From Mactra quadrangularis (taxonomy: Eukaryota; Mollusca; Bivalvia; Venerida; Mactridae): DNA of 64,000 nucleotides. The position numbers and the translations under genes were made by a program. Below the pieces are notes generated by a model that saw nothing but the letters and a program-made list of their open reading frames with translations, did not search any database and was not told where the DNA came from. The stretch is from the NCBI GenBank assembly GCA_025267735.1, contig CM046295.1:22290938-22354937 (forward strand), read 5' to 3'. Of this stretch, positions 1 to 11,050 are shown piece after piece; positions within the stretch are counted from its first letter, which is position 1; every line of letters starts with the position of its first letter.

Positions 1-2460
1 ATGATAATATGAGTGTTTAAACACCATTTAAGAGGATATGGATTTGTTGAATACATTGATCGTGACGTTATATCTCATACTTATCATGACAGCAAGTTGA
101 TATACTTGTTTTATTTAGACCAATAATAGTCTTAGTATAGTGCGTAAAGTTTGACCCCGATTTGACCTTTCAAATTTGCATCTGATAATTATCTACACAT
201 ATCACGACGAAAATCAGTACCACACCTACTCTACACTTCGGCAGCGATTGTGAAATTACAAAGGTATGTTTATGTGTTAAATTTCAACACATAATCCTCA
301 CGGCCACGGTGTAATCGAGCATTAATACTGCATTCGTATTTAGTGTAGTGAATATTCTTGCATAAAGTCAGGTCGGGGTCAAAATGTACGCACAATGATA
401 CTTACATAAAATGAACACAAATCATGTTCATTCAAAACAAACATATTACGTAGCCTTGGTCCAGAAACATACGACTGGAAGCATGTTTCAATTGGTTCTC
501 TGTGATGGCTCAATTTATATTCAGAAACTATACATCGTTGTTTTATCTACCAACCAACCCTACCAACTCAATACTTGTTGAACCAGGAAGTGTACTCAAG
601 AGTGATTAATTTAAGTAGCAATATGTTATTCTATTGAAATAAAATTAACTAGAACGATACAAAAACAAAAGGAACAATATTATGTTATTATGTTATTATT
701 GTGTTTATTTTACAGCATGAGCAAAGTAATGTAACTATAAAACGGCATAAAAAACTATTCACACGATTGCAAACAGGCTCAATTCGTTCTTAGTGACGGT
801 GAAAATCATATTCAGACACTATACATCGTGTTGTTTTATCTGTCCATCAATTTTACCGGCGCACTTGGCGCACCAGGAAGTGTACCCAAGAGTGTTAAAA
901 TAAAGTTGTAAACATATATTCTAAAACTAAAATAAACTAGAGCAATAAGTACAAACAAAGTATAATATATAATCAATGTTTTTACATTATTATCAAAGTA
1001 ATATAATCATTATTGAAACATTTCACAAATGCATAAATGAACATAACGGTTTGACAATTGAATTCTATCCCCACAAGAACGATATACAGAAATATTCATA
1101 CTCACACAACACACGCCAACAAACACACAAATCACTATACGTCCTGACTGTCAACATTTATCACATTTATATACTCGTCTAACCACAGTATTGTCTTATT
1201 TATTCACTCACTCTCAGACTCCTTCATTATAATGTTCAATCTTACACTTCACTGGATAAATTTAAGAGACTTGTTCATTCTCTTGTACCAAGCCATTACA
1301 TTTTATTCTTTATTCTTACCAATACCAGTGCATATATGAACAGATATACATGTGAACCTTGATCATACTCAATTTGCAAAATATAAACACTGACGTCTTG
1401 TACATGTATTTCAAAATATTTCCAGTTTTTAACAAATTAGAAATGAATTAACTGTAATAGTGACATATTTGTGAAAGAAATCTATAAAAAATATAAAAAT
1501 ACAGTGCAATCCAAAATTACCATTCGGTTCGGAAAGAAATTGGAATTTTTCACTTCACACTTCTTTTCACACTTTTTTTAAAAAAGAGGTAATGATATTC
1601 TATACAATTGAAATTTTTAAACATGTACATGTATCTAAAAGTATTTCGATCTCCCAAGAGTTTGAAATGATTTAAAAACAAATTCCAGATTTGAAGATTT
1701 GCTGGTAATTATGTGTTGCATTGTATAACTAAACATAAGAAACATATATAAAATAGTGTAAACAAAATATACTTATGTAACACAAACATGACAAAAAACT
1801 TATTAGAAATATTAACAGGCATATGGTATGTTATTTATTTTAGATTTCAAAGTCTTGTAACATATATCACAATTCCATCATACCAGTATAACTAAGTTTA
1901 CAACAAGTAAATGTACAATTGTTGATAACCTATAAAATGATGTTCATAAACAGGTTTTTAGTATGTTCGTTTGTTTTCAGAGTTTAAAGCTACTCGTCCA
2001 CGGTTTTTAACTTTTACAAAAGCTTTACTAGAACTCGGTGTAAATAATTCTAAAGCATTTATGTGAAGTTTATCGTACATTTCTCATAACCGATGAATCC
2101 ATTTGCCAAACAATATAGAAACTTAATCTTTTTTACATAGCTACAAACGATAATAAATAAAACAAGTATTGAAATATTAAATTAACGGAACCTATGAACT
2201 AGGAGCTTAAAATTATAATAATGGAAGACCATTGATCTGTTTATATAAATACATATTTAAAAGCATTGAAATAAATAATAATGCAGGACAATAAAATATA
2301 ATTATTATACTGTTTATAATGAACAAAGTACAGAATATGCTGATTATTCATTATACATGAAGATAAATACAAATAGTTTAAGCTAAAACAATTGAAGTGT
2401 GGCTTAAAGTTAGCTTCTTTATACATATTCAGTCGACTTAACAATGTTTGTACGATAACT
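1..2460. other. Non-coding part of duplicated block (left)
   Basis: No gene seen. Short open frames here (for example 976-1182 and 2241-2444 minus) either lose their frame or carry mainly amino-acid-changing differences in the other copy of the duplication, so they are not supported as coding. Two sub-blocks at 400-640 and 700-930 resemble each other ('caggaagtgtac' followed by 'caagagtg'), suggesting an older local duplication. Confidence 0.6.
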
Positions 2461-2479
2461 CATGATCATTGGAATATCC

Positions 2480-2640
2480 TTAAGGCAGGTGACCCCTCAC
2501 ATTACCTATTAACACCTTGGTGAAGAGGGACAGTTGTAGGTAAATTTCTGACTCAATAAAATTAGCAATGCTCTTAGTTAGGTTCGAACCTGAAATATCT
2601 CGATTCCTAAGCGCGTGCCCTACTGCTGCATTTAAGCTCC
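2480..2640 (-). mobile_element. Possible tRNA-derived SINE fragment
   Basis: The minus strand carries a tRNA-like internal promoter: a B-box (ggttcgaacct) near 2582-2592, preceded by an A-box-like stretch and a 'cctaagcgcgtgccctac' anticodon-arm region. The same segment is at about 43005-43142 in the duplicate. No clear ends or target duplication are visible. Confidence 0.4.
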
Positions 2641-3224
2641 TACATTAAATACAAATACATGTCACTTATAACAAAAAATATTGTAGAATATCATTTTGCG
2701 CTTTTATCAGTTCACTGCCTATTCATGAAATAAAATGAATAAATATGTTTTAATTCTTGATCTAAAACTGGACTGATGTCAAAGCCAGGAAAAATCGTTT
2801 CAACACTTTGAAACAACAACCGCCATTTTGTGTGGCCGCATTGGAATAACAAAGTTTTGTCTCTTCAAGATAAACGTACACTGTATATAGCGACGTCTAT
2901 ATCTTGCTGTGCAAAATAATCTCATATATAGCCTGTTGTAGTGCCCTTGATCACACAAATAACACAAATAAATCATGAATAATGATACAGTCAACACAGG
3001 GCAATATAGTCCTTCTGAATTAAGTAAGTGTCTGTACTAAACGAACTAAATCAACTCTCCCTTTACTATCATCTTTGTGATAATTTACAATAATTTATAC
3101 ACTCTGTATCTATATAGAACTTAATCAGTAGTTCCCATATAATTATCTTTATAAACAAGTGTTATTAATACATAAAACTGCACTACAGTAAATTTTAGTA
3201 CAGTGCACAAAGTTACACTAGATT

Positions 3225-3395
3225 GCACATCGTTACACTACGCTGCGATACGCTACACTACAAAACACTACACTACGCTACGTTATAATACGCTACACTA
3301 CAATACACTACACTACGCCACGTTATAATACGCTACGATACAATACAAAACACTACGCTACGTTATAATACGCTACACTACACGACGCGATAATT
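3225..3395. repeat. Minisatellite, 'acactacgctacgttataatacg' type (left copy)
   Basis: Degenerate tandem arrangement of cacta, cgctacacta and cgttataatacg modules. The same array is at 43740-44015 in the duplicate but longer and reordered there, so copy number changed after duplication. Confidence 0.85.
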
Positions 3396-3689
3396 TTTTT
3401 CTACAGAATTTTTGATAATAACGCCTCGCAACTTAATTTGTGTGCTTGACTTGCATTTCCGAAAGTATTGTTACCATTCGTACAGTGTGCGCGTGATCTT
3501 AAGTAAATAAAGATTGAACGTATGTGTTACATTGATCGCTGTAACAGTCAAACTAATTAAAATACGATCTTTATTTTCCGCACGCACACCCGCGAATGTT
3601 TGATCTGACAACTCTACAATACGTGTGACGTTAAGCTCACATTTGCTATAATAAAACTAATGTAGCATTCAGTTTTTTTAACGTCGTAT

Positions 3690-3898
3690 TCAACACATAG
3701 ATAGAACATATATACGACGGCCAGCTTTTCCTACTGTAGGTTTCCTGGACACTTTTCTTTCACCAGTACTAACAGACCCAATCACGAGGCCGAGAACTCG
3801 TATATAGGGTATGACCTGTCCCGACCGGGTTTCGAACCCGTGATCTCCGGATTCGAAGTCAGACATGCTAACCACTACGCCACGACCACGGCTCCGCA
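3690..3898 (-). mobile_element. SINE with tRNA-Arg(UCG)-like head, copy 1
   Basis: On the minus strand, 3895 to 3826 reads as a tRNA: A-box tggcgtagtggttagc, anticodon loop cttcgaa (UCG) and B-box ggttcgaaacc. A ~140-bp tail (ending near acgacgtt) follows. Established: tRNA-derived SINEs keep pol III A and B boxes. The anticodon stem is imperfect, so this is a retroposon and not a working tRNA gene. Confidence 0.8.
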
Positions 3899-4002
3899 TT
3901 CAGTATGTTCAATGACTTGTTCACATTGTTCAAAATGCTTTGTTTGAGAAGAGAAAATAAATGTCGCTTCCAAGAGACTAAACCGCAGCGTAATATATAG
4001 AG

Positions 4003-4320
4003 CCGCCCAGTTATCTCAGTTGGTTGCACGAAAAGTCTACTGATCGAGGGGTCGTGGGTTCGATTCCCGGGCGGGGCCTACTTTCGTGGAGCTTTGTCAT
4101 GAAATTATTTATAAGGCTATTCTCCTTCCTTCCAATGATGTTTAATTGTGCTGGGCAGTTTTCAGTCACTGAAGAAAGTATGCGCTTAGTAGTTGGTTAA
4201 CAGCTAAATGCAGATTAAGCTTTTCCATGAGGAGTGAGTAGGTTGACTGACCGTGGTTATATGACATATACAATGTTTTGCTACGGCGTTAAACCCAACA
4301 ATCGAACAAGCAAACAAATG
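4003..4320 (+). mobile_element. tRNA-derived SINE (gccgcccrgttaktctcag head), uninterrupted copy
   Basis: The head at 4004-4078 has an A-box-like ttatctcagttggttgc and B-box gggttcgattcccg. The body and 3' end carry 'ctacggcgttaaaccca' followed by a caaacaaat tail, the type of tail common in bivalve SINEs. It provides the empty-site comparison for the 402-bp insertion in its duplicate at 44.6 kb. Confidence 0.8.
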
Positions 4321-5845
4321 TATGGTCTTGAATGTTTCCAACTTTCAGTCTCGACTCTTATACTTGCTGCAGATTAAATACATTTCCGCGATTTAACTAG
4401 CTCGTTTATGTGCTGCATTTGCATAAATTGTTTGTCCTGCATTACTGGTTTTAGATAAGACAGGTTTCACGATTCAACGATTATCTCTTTAGATGATTTG
4501 TCAACTTTTCTCTTTTTTCAGCATTTTTCGAGGGTCACATCATGTGCCTCTATTCACTTCTATTGTTCGATTGTTGTTTATAGCCGTCACTTCCATCATG
4601 GATAATGTTATCTGTTTCACATCGCAAGTCAAGTTGCATTTTGAATTCAATGGTTTTTTTTATTTATCAGTCAGTGTTTGTTTAAATGAAACATCCAAAT
4701 TCGGAATATCTCGTCGGAAATTCACTAATACGGAAAATTATCAACTTATTCTGTCTCTTGGACAATATCAAGGCAGTTAGTTCGTGTAAAAATCGTTGAG
4801 TGTTGGATATAGAATATGAGTGGTTATTAGTACATTTCCAGGAATTTAGCGACACTTGACTGTTTGTGATATAGGATTGTCACGAAGATCTAAGTTCCCT
4901 TGGTTAATGAAGTTCCAATGCTTCATCACGTGGTTTGTTAGTTGATGTTTTCTGACTTCTAGTTCCAAATCTGGATGATATTGTTGCTTGACATTGTGTC
5001 AAGAGCTCATATCTACGTTTATCACTAGAATATTCTGCGACGACATGTTCAGATAACACTTTCATGTCCATTTGAGTTTTGCGTTGCTTGCGTACGCACA
5101 CATATGAAAATGCGAGACAAGTGAAGAACTCATGAACGTGTTGAACTCCATAGCATGTACATCATTTATAGGATGAAATCAATGTGAGCTTGATACGTTG
5201 TCAGCTTGTCAAAATAATGTCAAAACAGCAACTGTTAGATGTGATTTGTAAATGATATGTCAGCGTGCAGAAGATAGAGGGCAACTTCAAACGTCTTTGA
5301 TCCCTAGCACCCAGAAATAACTAATGTCTTCGGTCCACATGCTGCGTAACGCGTCCACGTTATCAACATGAAATGAGATTTGTCTCAATTGTTTCTTTCA
5401 TGTTAGAAAATCAGAAATAAGGAAACTCTTCATTGTTTCATTTAAATCAGACATGTGGTCGACTCTCCTGAGTTTATTGTCAAAGTAAACATACTATATA
5501 ACAATCTACATGAAGTATTGTAAACTTTGCTTGTTGGTGAAGTTAAATATAATCCATTGTTCTCTTTTATATTGTAGTAAATGATAGTTGATAAATAACA
5601 TTATGTTCCAATAATTGAGTCTATACATGGTTTGATAATTATTCAAAAGTTTGGAATGTTGAGCACATGTGCTGTTATGAAATAGTTCGCTGATTCAGAA
5701 TATATATAGCCGTATGGTCTATATAAATGCAAATAGAGGCGTTCTTCCTGCAAACCATAAATGTAAATAAGGGTATTTCAGATCAATTCAGTCTTTGATT
5801 ACAAATATAACTTTAAACATTATAGATGATTTCAATGATTCAAGT
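4320..5845. other. Duplicated intergenic DNA, no gene seen
   Basis: Matches 45345-46900. Small frames at 4493-4780 and 4904-5101 are not kept open in the duplicate, so coding is not supported. Confidence 0.55.
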
Positions 5846-6365
5846 TTCATCAACACATTATTAAATGTCTCACTATTCTACTGTGTATTTAGTACTTTGA
5901 TTTAAATGTTTCAGTTGAAAAAAGTTTAGTTCCTTGATTCATCAACAAAGTTTTTAATGTCTCACCACTCTACTGTACCTTCAGTACTTCGATTTTAATG
6001 GTCCCGTTCATAATGCTTTAGTCCTTCGTACATCAACACATTAATAAATGTCTGACTAATTTCTGTGCATTCAGTACTTTGATTTAAATGTTTCAGTTAA
6101 TAATATTTTAATTCCCTGATTCATCAACACATTATTAAATGTCTCACTACTCTACTTTGTATTCTGTACTTTTATTTCAATGGTTCAGATAATAATGCTT
6201 TAGTCCTTTGTTACATCAACACATTAATAAATGTCTCACTACTCTTCTGTGCATTCAGTACTTTGATCTGAATGGTTCAGAAAATAATGCTTTAGTCCTT
6301 TGTTACATCAACACATTAATAAATGTCTCACTAAACTACTGTGCATTCAGTCGTTTGATTAATAA
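5846..6365. repeat. ~92-bp tandem repeat 3' of gene A, about six units
   Basis: Units begin near 5848, 5939, 6031, 6121, 6215 and 6307 with 'atcaacacattattaaatg' and include 'cattcagtactttgatt'. They lie 340-860 bp beyond the gene A stop, in its likely 3'-UTR or downstream flank. The matching array after gene C has about three units. Confidence 0.88.
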
Positions 6366-6609
6366 TGCAATAAGCTGACAGCAGTAATATCTTTATCTAT
6401 GAAGCACATTCAGTATTCTGATTTCAAATTAATTGTGTTACATTTAATTACGATTTTCAATGCTTCAGGTAATAAATTTTCACTTGTTTAATCCAAAGAA
6501 TTTCAACATCATATACCAGGACAAATGTCACAAATATCTATCATTAGATGCCAACGATAATGTTACTGTGCATTCAGTGCTTTGATAAAACGACATTAAA
6601 GTTAGTTTT

Positions 6610-6670
6610 GTTATTATAAATGTCAATTAACTTGTATATTCATATATTCCAAACTAGAATGATGATGTCA
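6610..6670 (-). promoter_or_regulatory. Conserved 3' flank block of the TRIM-like genes (A)
   Basis: The plus-strand text 'tgtatattcatatattc' with flanking 'atgtcaatt' and 'agaatgrtgatgtc' recurs after genes A, B (28735-28795) and C (47400-47460), at the same distance of about 40-100 bp beyond the stop codon. It may be a 3'-UTR element or simply the limit of the gene duplication. Confidence 0.45.
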
Positions 6671-6702
6671 ATCTGATGATATGTGATTCTACACCATAAA
6701 AA

Positions 6703-8553
6703 TCATATGTTCCATACATGAATATTGTTGTTTATCTTGCTGTCAGACACCCATTGTTTATACCTACTAATATATACTCTATTCTGTCGGTGATTTACAC
6801 ATACAGCTTGAGGATATTTAACATCTTGTAATATAGCTGTACATGTCTGAACATCTTCTGATACTTGATATATCTTGTCTTCTTTCCAGGAACATATCAA
6901 ACTACTCCCATTTTTTAAGGAAGCCATTCCACTAGCACCCTTGACATCACATCTAGATATCATATTACAGTTATAATCAATCATGGTTATGTTGTTGTTA
7001 CCATAATCAGTGATATAAATGTATTGATTTTTACATTGTACATAGTATGGTAAAGAGAATATATCTTTACCTGTTGTATCTGTTTTTATTGATTTGATCA
7101 CTTTACCTTTCATATCAAGTATTTCAAGTTTACCAGGCTCACTGTATGTAACAATAAGTTTACCTTGATGATAACATATACCATGACAGTAACCATTGGT
7201 ATTTATCTTACGAGACTTCTTCAGGTTGGTAGATACTGTAACAAACTGTATATATTCCCAATCAGGTAGGGTGACAGCAACTTCTGTTGTAGATATTGTT
7301 GTTATATCCCAGGGTTGATCTTTTAGTCTGAGTGTTGATGTAACCAATTTACTTTGAATATCTAGTAGTTTAATGGACTTGTTGCTATAATCTGTGAGTC
7401 CTAATATCTTAGGAGTTATTTCGGTCATTCCTGTGATCCTACAATCTATTTTATCTCCACTTGTCTTCACCAATATTTCATCCACAATTTTTGGTTCAAT
7501 GGTTTTTTGTGGTTGTCTTGGTTGATGATCGTCACTTGATGTAGACGGTAAATGAACTTGTTGCCTTGTAGGTTTGATAACTGTATGGTTAGGACTTTGT
7601 GATTGTATGTTTAAGGGAGTTGGTGGCATTACCTTTTGTTTTGATGATATCGTACCAAGTGCGTTTTCCGCTTCAAGAATCTGCTGTAACGTTGTATTTG
7701 GTAAAAACTGGTATTCATCAGTGTTATGTTGGCTTTCCATTGACTGTAGACTGTCCTCATATTTGTCTAGAACTGGTATGGTCTGTTGTAATTCTATAAA
7801 TAATTGATTAGGCCGTTTTGATTTGTTCATTTGATCTAGTGTATCTTTTTTCAATCCAGCATCTTTTTTCATAACTTCACAGTTTGTTCCTGTGGTTTTT
7901 ACTTTGTTGTTAAGTTGTTCCGTTAATTCGGTTATCTTCTTGGTAATTTCTTCTTCCTGGGTATCAAGTTTTCTGTTGATATCATTTCTGTATTTTTTTA
8001 AATCCGACAATGATCTCTTTAAAGAATCCACAGTCTGCTGTGTATCTTGAGATATTTCATTCTTCACGCAGTCACACTTGGCCTCAATTGATTGCGCTCT
8101 AGTAGTTATCTCTCGTAACATATCGCTATTCAGAACAGCTTTCGAGATATCAGGAATATAATCAACTTTACAAGATCGGTGATTTAAAGTGACACAAACA
8201 CTGCAAAGTGTCATCTTGTGATCATTGCAGTAAAACTTGATATACTCCTCGCTATGTTTTTCACACAGTGTAGTAAGACTATCAGATGGTCCTTCATCTA
8301 CTGTCGTGTCTGTGTCATCGAGTGTTTGTGTTGTTGGCATGGAACATGAATCCAATAGTTTGTGATGTCTACTTGGTCTTGATTTCTTGTGGTTAACATA
8401 GCACATGGAACAAAGATGTTCATCGCAATCAGTACAATATCCAAAAGCGGGTTTTGTTATATTATCGAGATGGCAAGGTTTGCACACAAGATCATAAAAG
8501 AAGTCTGATCCCTTTATACTTGATTTCATTTGATTCTTGCTTGAAGTAGCCAT
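6703..8553 (-). CDS. Gene A: RING-less TRIM-like protein (two B-boxes, coiled coil, NHL-like propeller), 616 aa
   Basis: Seen: residues 24-64 form a B-box 1 zinc site (C24, C27, C40, C43, C48, C51, H55, H63/H64). Residues 97-128 form a B-box 2 (C97, H100, C109, H112, C117, C120, H125), with a Cys where a final His is usual. A charged heptad-like coiled coil follows at about 150-285, then a Pro/Ser/Gln linker at about 300-360. The last ~250 residues are NHL-like propeller repeats (YIYITDYGNNNITMID is typical; PWDI and PQAV are blade starts). There is no RING, so ubiquitin ligase activity is not expected unaided; scaffolding or RNA/ligand recognition is more likely (inference). Start: the frame stays open upstream to 8628, but that part encodes His/Asn runs from a microsatellite. 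A 3' splice site (tttctag) lies 2 bases before ATGGCTACTTC, and genes B and C share this start. Paralogue of gene C; B is more distant. Database names would probably be TRIM45-, TRIM56- or TRIM71-like; orthology is unclear. Confidence 0.9.
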   Translation of the reverse strand: MATSSKNQMKSSIKGSDFFYDLVCKPCHLDNITKPAFGYCTDCDEHLCSMCYVNHKKSRPSRHHKLLDSCSMPTTQTLDDTDTTVDEGPSDSLTTLCEKHSEEYIKFYCNDHKMTLCSVCVTLNHRSCKVDYIPDISKAVLNSDMLREITTRAQSIEAKCDCVKNEISQDTQQTVDSLKRSLSDLKKYRNDINRKLDTQEEEITKKITELTEQLNNKVKTTGTNCEVMKKDAGLKKDTLDQMNKSKRPNQLFIELQQTIPVLDKYEDSLQSMESQHNTDEYQFLPNTTLQQILEAENALGTISSKQKVMPPTPLNIQSQSPNHTVIKPTRQQVHLPSTSSDDHQPRQPQKTIEPKIVDEILVKTSGDKIDCRITGMTEITPKILGLTDYSNKSIKLLDIQSKLVTSTLRLKDQPWDITTISTTEVAVTLPDWEYIQFVTVSTNLKKSRKINTNGYCHGICYHQGKLIVTYSEPGKLEILDMKGKVIKSIKTDTTGKDIFSLPYYVQCKNQYIYITDYGNNNITMIDYNCNMISRCDVKGASGMASLKNGSSLICSWKEDKIYQVSEDVQTCTAILQDVKYPQAVCVNHRQNRVYISRYKQWVSDSKINNNIHVWNI

Positions 8554-8555
8554 TA

Positions 8556-8676
8556 CTAGAAATACAAAATTTTTATTTTTATCATTGTTGTTGTTGTGGT
8601 GGTGGTGATGGTGTTTAAAGTAGAACATTATTAGTCGTAGATGTTTTGATGTTTGGGCACTTTCAATTAAACGTAC
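8556..8676 (-). other. Putative 121-bp 5'-UTR intron of gene A
   Basis: On the minus strand a good donor, CAG|GTACGT, sits at 8677/8676. The acceptor tttgtatttctag ends at 8556, two bases before the start codon. The same two signals are at matching places beside gene C. The intron would contain the CCA/CAA microsatellite that otherwise reads as a His/Asn-rich N terminus. The acceptor is the stronger call, because gene B shows one at the same offset despite unrelated flanking sequence. The donor could instead lie much further upstream, in one of the promoter/exon-like blocks. Predicted from motifs only. Confidence 0.5.
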
Positions 8677-9034
8677 CTGTGGATGTGAATGCCATTATTG
8701 TCGAACATTTTATAAGATATATAAAAGTATTCAAAAATGTTCGAGAATCGAATCGAGTTAACCGTGTTGAAAATCAAGCTTGTTTTCAATGTACAACTAT
8801 TCCTGTTATAACATTTTTAATGTAGCTTATTATCTTTGAAATGTCATTGAGAACAAACGGTGACATTAACTAAATAACTTAAATCTTATACGAAACAATA
8901 TTTATAATAAGTGATAATTTTAACTGTCTGTTATAATAAGTATTGGTTATACAAATGTCAGACACTGGTGAAATAACTATGGCAATACGTATTAACCGTA
9001 TTAAACATTACTATATTTGATTAGATAATTTATT

Positions 9035-9175
9035 GTGCTCATCAGTATTAACTTACCCTACCACGAGGCCGACAACTCATGTAAAGGGTATGACCTGCCG
9101 CGACCGGGCGAACCCGCGATCTCCGGATTCAAAGTCAGATATGCTAACCACAACGCCACGGTCGCAGCTGACATT
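9035..9175 (-). mobile_element. SINE with tRNA-Arg-like head, copy 3, tail truncated
   Basis: tRNA-like head (tggcgttgtggttagc, then gggttcg with a short deletion) plus part of the body. The tail seen in its duplicate at 50275-50380 is missing here. Confidence 0.7.
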
Positions 9176-9599
9176 ACTGTATAGATACAAAAGGTTGCAT
9201 ATAAGCATATGGTTGTAATCAGTACTAAGCATAAACAATTGCAATTGTCATACTTGAAAAAGAAATGTAAGGAAATGATAGTATTTTATTTACAAATAAT
9301 CCAATGTATGTAGTTTTTACCCACAAATCGAACCCAAGGTTCATATAATCTGTTTAATATTTGCAGGAATAGTACGCAATATTTGAAATAGACAGAAAAG
9401 TTATATATGTATATTGATAAAGACCTGTTAAATTATTTTTGTTACCAGGATTACTATTGTCTAGTGTTTGCTTTATATTTTTATTTCATCATGTATATTA
9501 TGAAACGTTCTAGATATTTTCAATGTTAAATCTAAAAGTTGGTGTTTGAATAAGTGGGTGGATCGAAATGTAAATGCAAAAGCAATTGAATAATAATTA

Positions 9600-10008
9600 T
9601 TAAACATGATATTTGTATCATTTATTTTAATATTAACTTCAATACCATGGTATAAAATCTATAGTATCCCCACTAGCTGTGAATAGAGCTAGTATTAAAG
9701 AAACTTAATATTTAGATAGAGTTAAGATAGATTTTATTTAAAAAATGAAATTATTACACACACAGCACAAGTTTTGAATCATTAAAATACAGCTTCACAT
9801 AAAATACAAATACTGCAAATGTAATACATTTATTGTACTAGGACATATTTTCATTTATTAAGGATATTACAGAAAAGGAAATATGAATTTCCTTGTTTAA
9901 AATAACATTATTTAACATGATATTATTATCATTTATTTTAATATTAACTTCATTACCATGGTATATTATCCTCACTAGCTGTAAATAGAGCTAGTATTAA
10001 AGAAACTT
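9600..10008. repeat. Direct ~110-bp duplication about 300 bp apart
   Basis: 'ataccatggtata' and 'gagctagtattaaagaaact' recur at 9645-9712 and 9947-10008. The equivalent place upstream of gene C (50950-51055) has the segment once, so this doubled only in the left copy. Confidence 0.75.
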
Positions 10009-10610
10009 AGAAATTTATTACTACAGCATTGTCCTTAGATTCAATGATTATTAACAATTGTTTAAATCATCCATTTCTAAATTAACTAACTCATTATGTA
10101 CTGGTGTAAAGGTTCGGGTGGAAATGGGTTACAAACTAATACTGTTCATTTCTGATAAGTACTTTCAAGTTTACTGTTCATCATATTGAAAACATACTAT
10201 ACATGTTCATTGTAAACATGTATAGGATAACTTGAGATAAACTTTATCTGTTTATATGATAATTCAAGTGCAGTATCACTATAGATTAATGGTATATTAT
10301 AACCATGATCATCTTTATCACTTAAGCAAAATTGTTATGGATTTAGTGTCGGACTTCAAAAGGGAAGTTCGTGAGTTCAAATCTTAGAATATTACAATAC
10401 ATTACTCCTTTTAAAGGGCAGCAATGTTAATTAGTGCCTGATTTTAAATGTCAGTATTTATATATTTGTTTTGAAAAAAATCCCTAAAAGTCACTAGAGA
10501 ACTGTTTGCATTTCTATCTTGTTTTACTGTCAACAACTCAGACGAGGGTTATAGGTTGGATTGTGTACCAAAGTGTTAGTAGAAATATTTAATAAAATAA
10601 TAATTATAAT

Positions 10611-11050
10611 CATATACAGCGCTGATTAAGTACCAGGAAATGAACACATGAATAATGGGGTAAGCTATGCTATTATGTTGGTACGATTAGTGCGGAGATG
10701 AGATGAAAAAAATGTTGAAAGATCATTCACGATCAATACATCATAAATACACTTACAAATAGGTACAGGGAATATCGATAAAACAAGTATTCTGGTACAC
10801 CTACATATTTTTAGGAATGAAAACAATGATAAGAAAAAAGAGTGAAAACTGATAAAACAATGGAGTAGAATTAAGTACATGACCATTAAAGATCCTGCCA
10901 TGAACCGGTCCTGTGTAGGCGTAGAAAAATGTTGTATGGGAGACCCTTCCAAATTAACCATGGATCTAATTCCAATTTTCCGTCTCCATCTGCCTTAATC
11001 CCAACAATATGTTAGAAAGCTGGGCTCAACACAAATTGAAATGAGAGTTA
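10611..11050. other. Stretch with no identified gene; small minus-strand frame of doubtful status
   Basis: A 98-codon open frame on the minus strand (10665-10961) falls in a patch with more GC than its surroundings (about 10860-10960). I recognise no motif, and there is no second copy in the window to test it against. It could be a transposon fragment. Confidence 0.3.

Larger units (their letters stand above)
1..10610. repeat. Left copy of ~11-kb direct segmental duplication (contains gene A)
   Basis: Sequence from base 1 matches 40724 onward in the same orientation almost without break: the intergenic block, minisatellite, SINEs, gene, 3' tandem repeat and upstream region all recur in order. 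Matching landmarks are 2241/42744, 3690/44300, 4904/45950, 6703/47502, 9035/50390, 9504/50849 and about 10600/51690. The copy begins at or before the window edge. Divergence is visible but modest, with several insertions private to one copy. Confidence 0.93.
8677..10610 (-). promoter_or_regulatory. Upstream region of gene A
   Basis: Begins with the putative first-exon end (donor at 8676). TATA-like stretches on the minus strand lie at about 8709-8730 (ttataaaatg, tttatatatc). Further up are a SINE (9035-9175), the acgttctaga motif (9507) followed by 'gggtggatcg', and a duplicated ~110-bp segment (9600-9712 and 9905-10008). The whole region recurs before gene C (49475-51695). Confidence 0.5.

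Noticed and set aside
976..1182. 68-codon plus-strand frame
   Set aside because: The duplicate near 41690 carries indels that break the frame.
2241..2444. 67-codon minus-strand frame also open in the duplicate (42744-42947)
   Set aside because: Both copies stay open, but I count about 8 amino-acid changes among roughly 14 base changes, with no bias to silent sites. The protein is low-complexity and the region has no start or splice context. Openness is explained by recent duplication.
2800..2997. 65-codon minus-strand frame with a counterpart at 43303-43497
   Set aside because: Same reasoning: duplicated non-coding DNA, no motif and no sign of purifying selection.
3826..3895. A functional tRNA-Arg(UCG) gene on the minus strand
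   Set aside because: A and B boxes are present, but the anticodon stem and the acceptor arm do not pair well, and a SINE body follows. Three more copies exist with damage.
7574..7807. Open frames antisense to gene A (also 48367-48600 opposite gene C and 29362-29550, 30055-30324 opposite gene B)
   Set aside because: Shadows of the real coding strand, with composition set by the sense codons.
8554..8628. His/Asn-rich N-terminal extension of gene A (and 49350-49433 of gene C)
   Set aside because: Made of a trinucleotide microsatellite upstream of a good splice acceptor; absent from gene B, and its length differs between A and C. Treated as intron.
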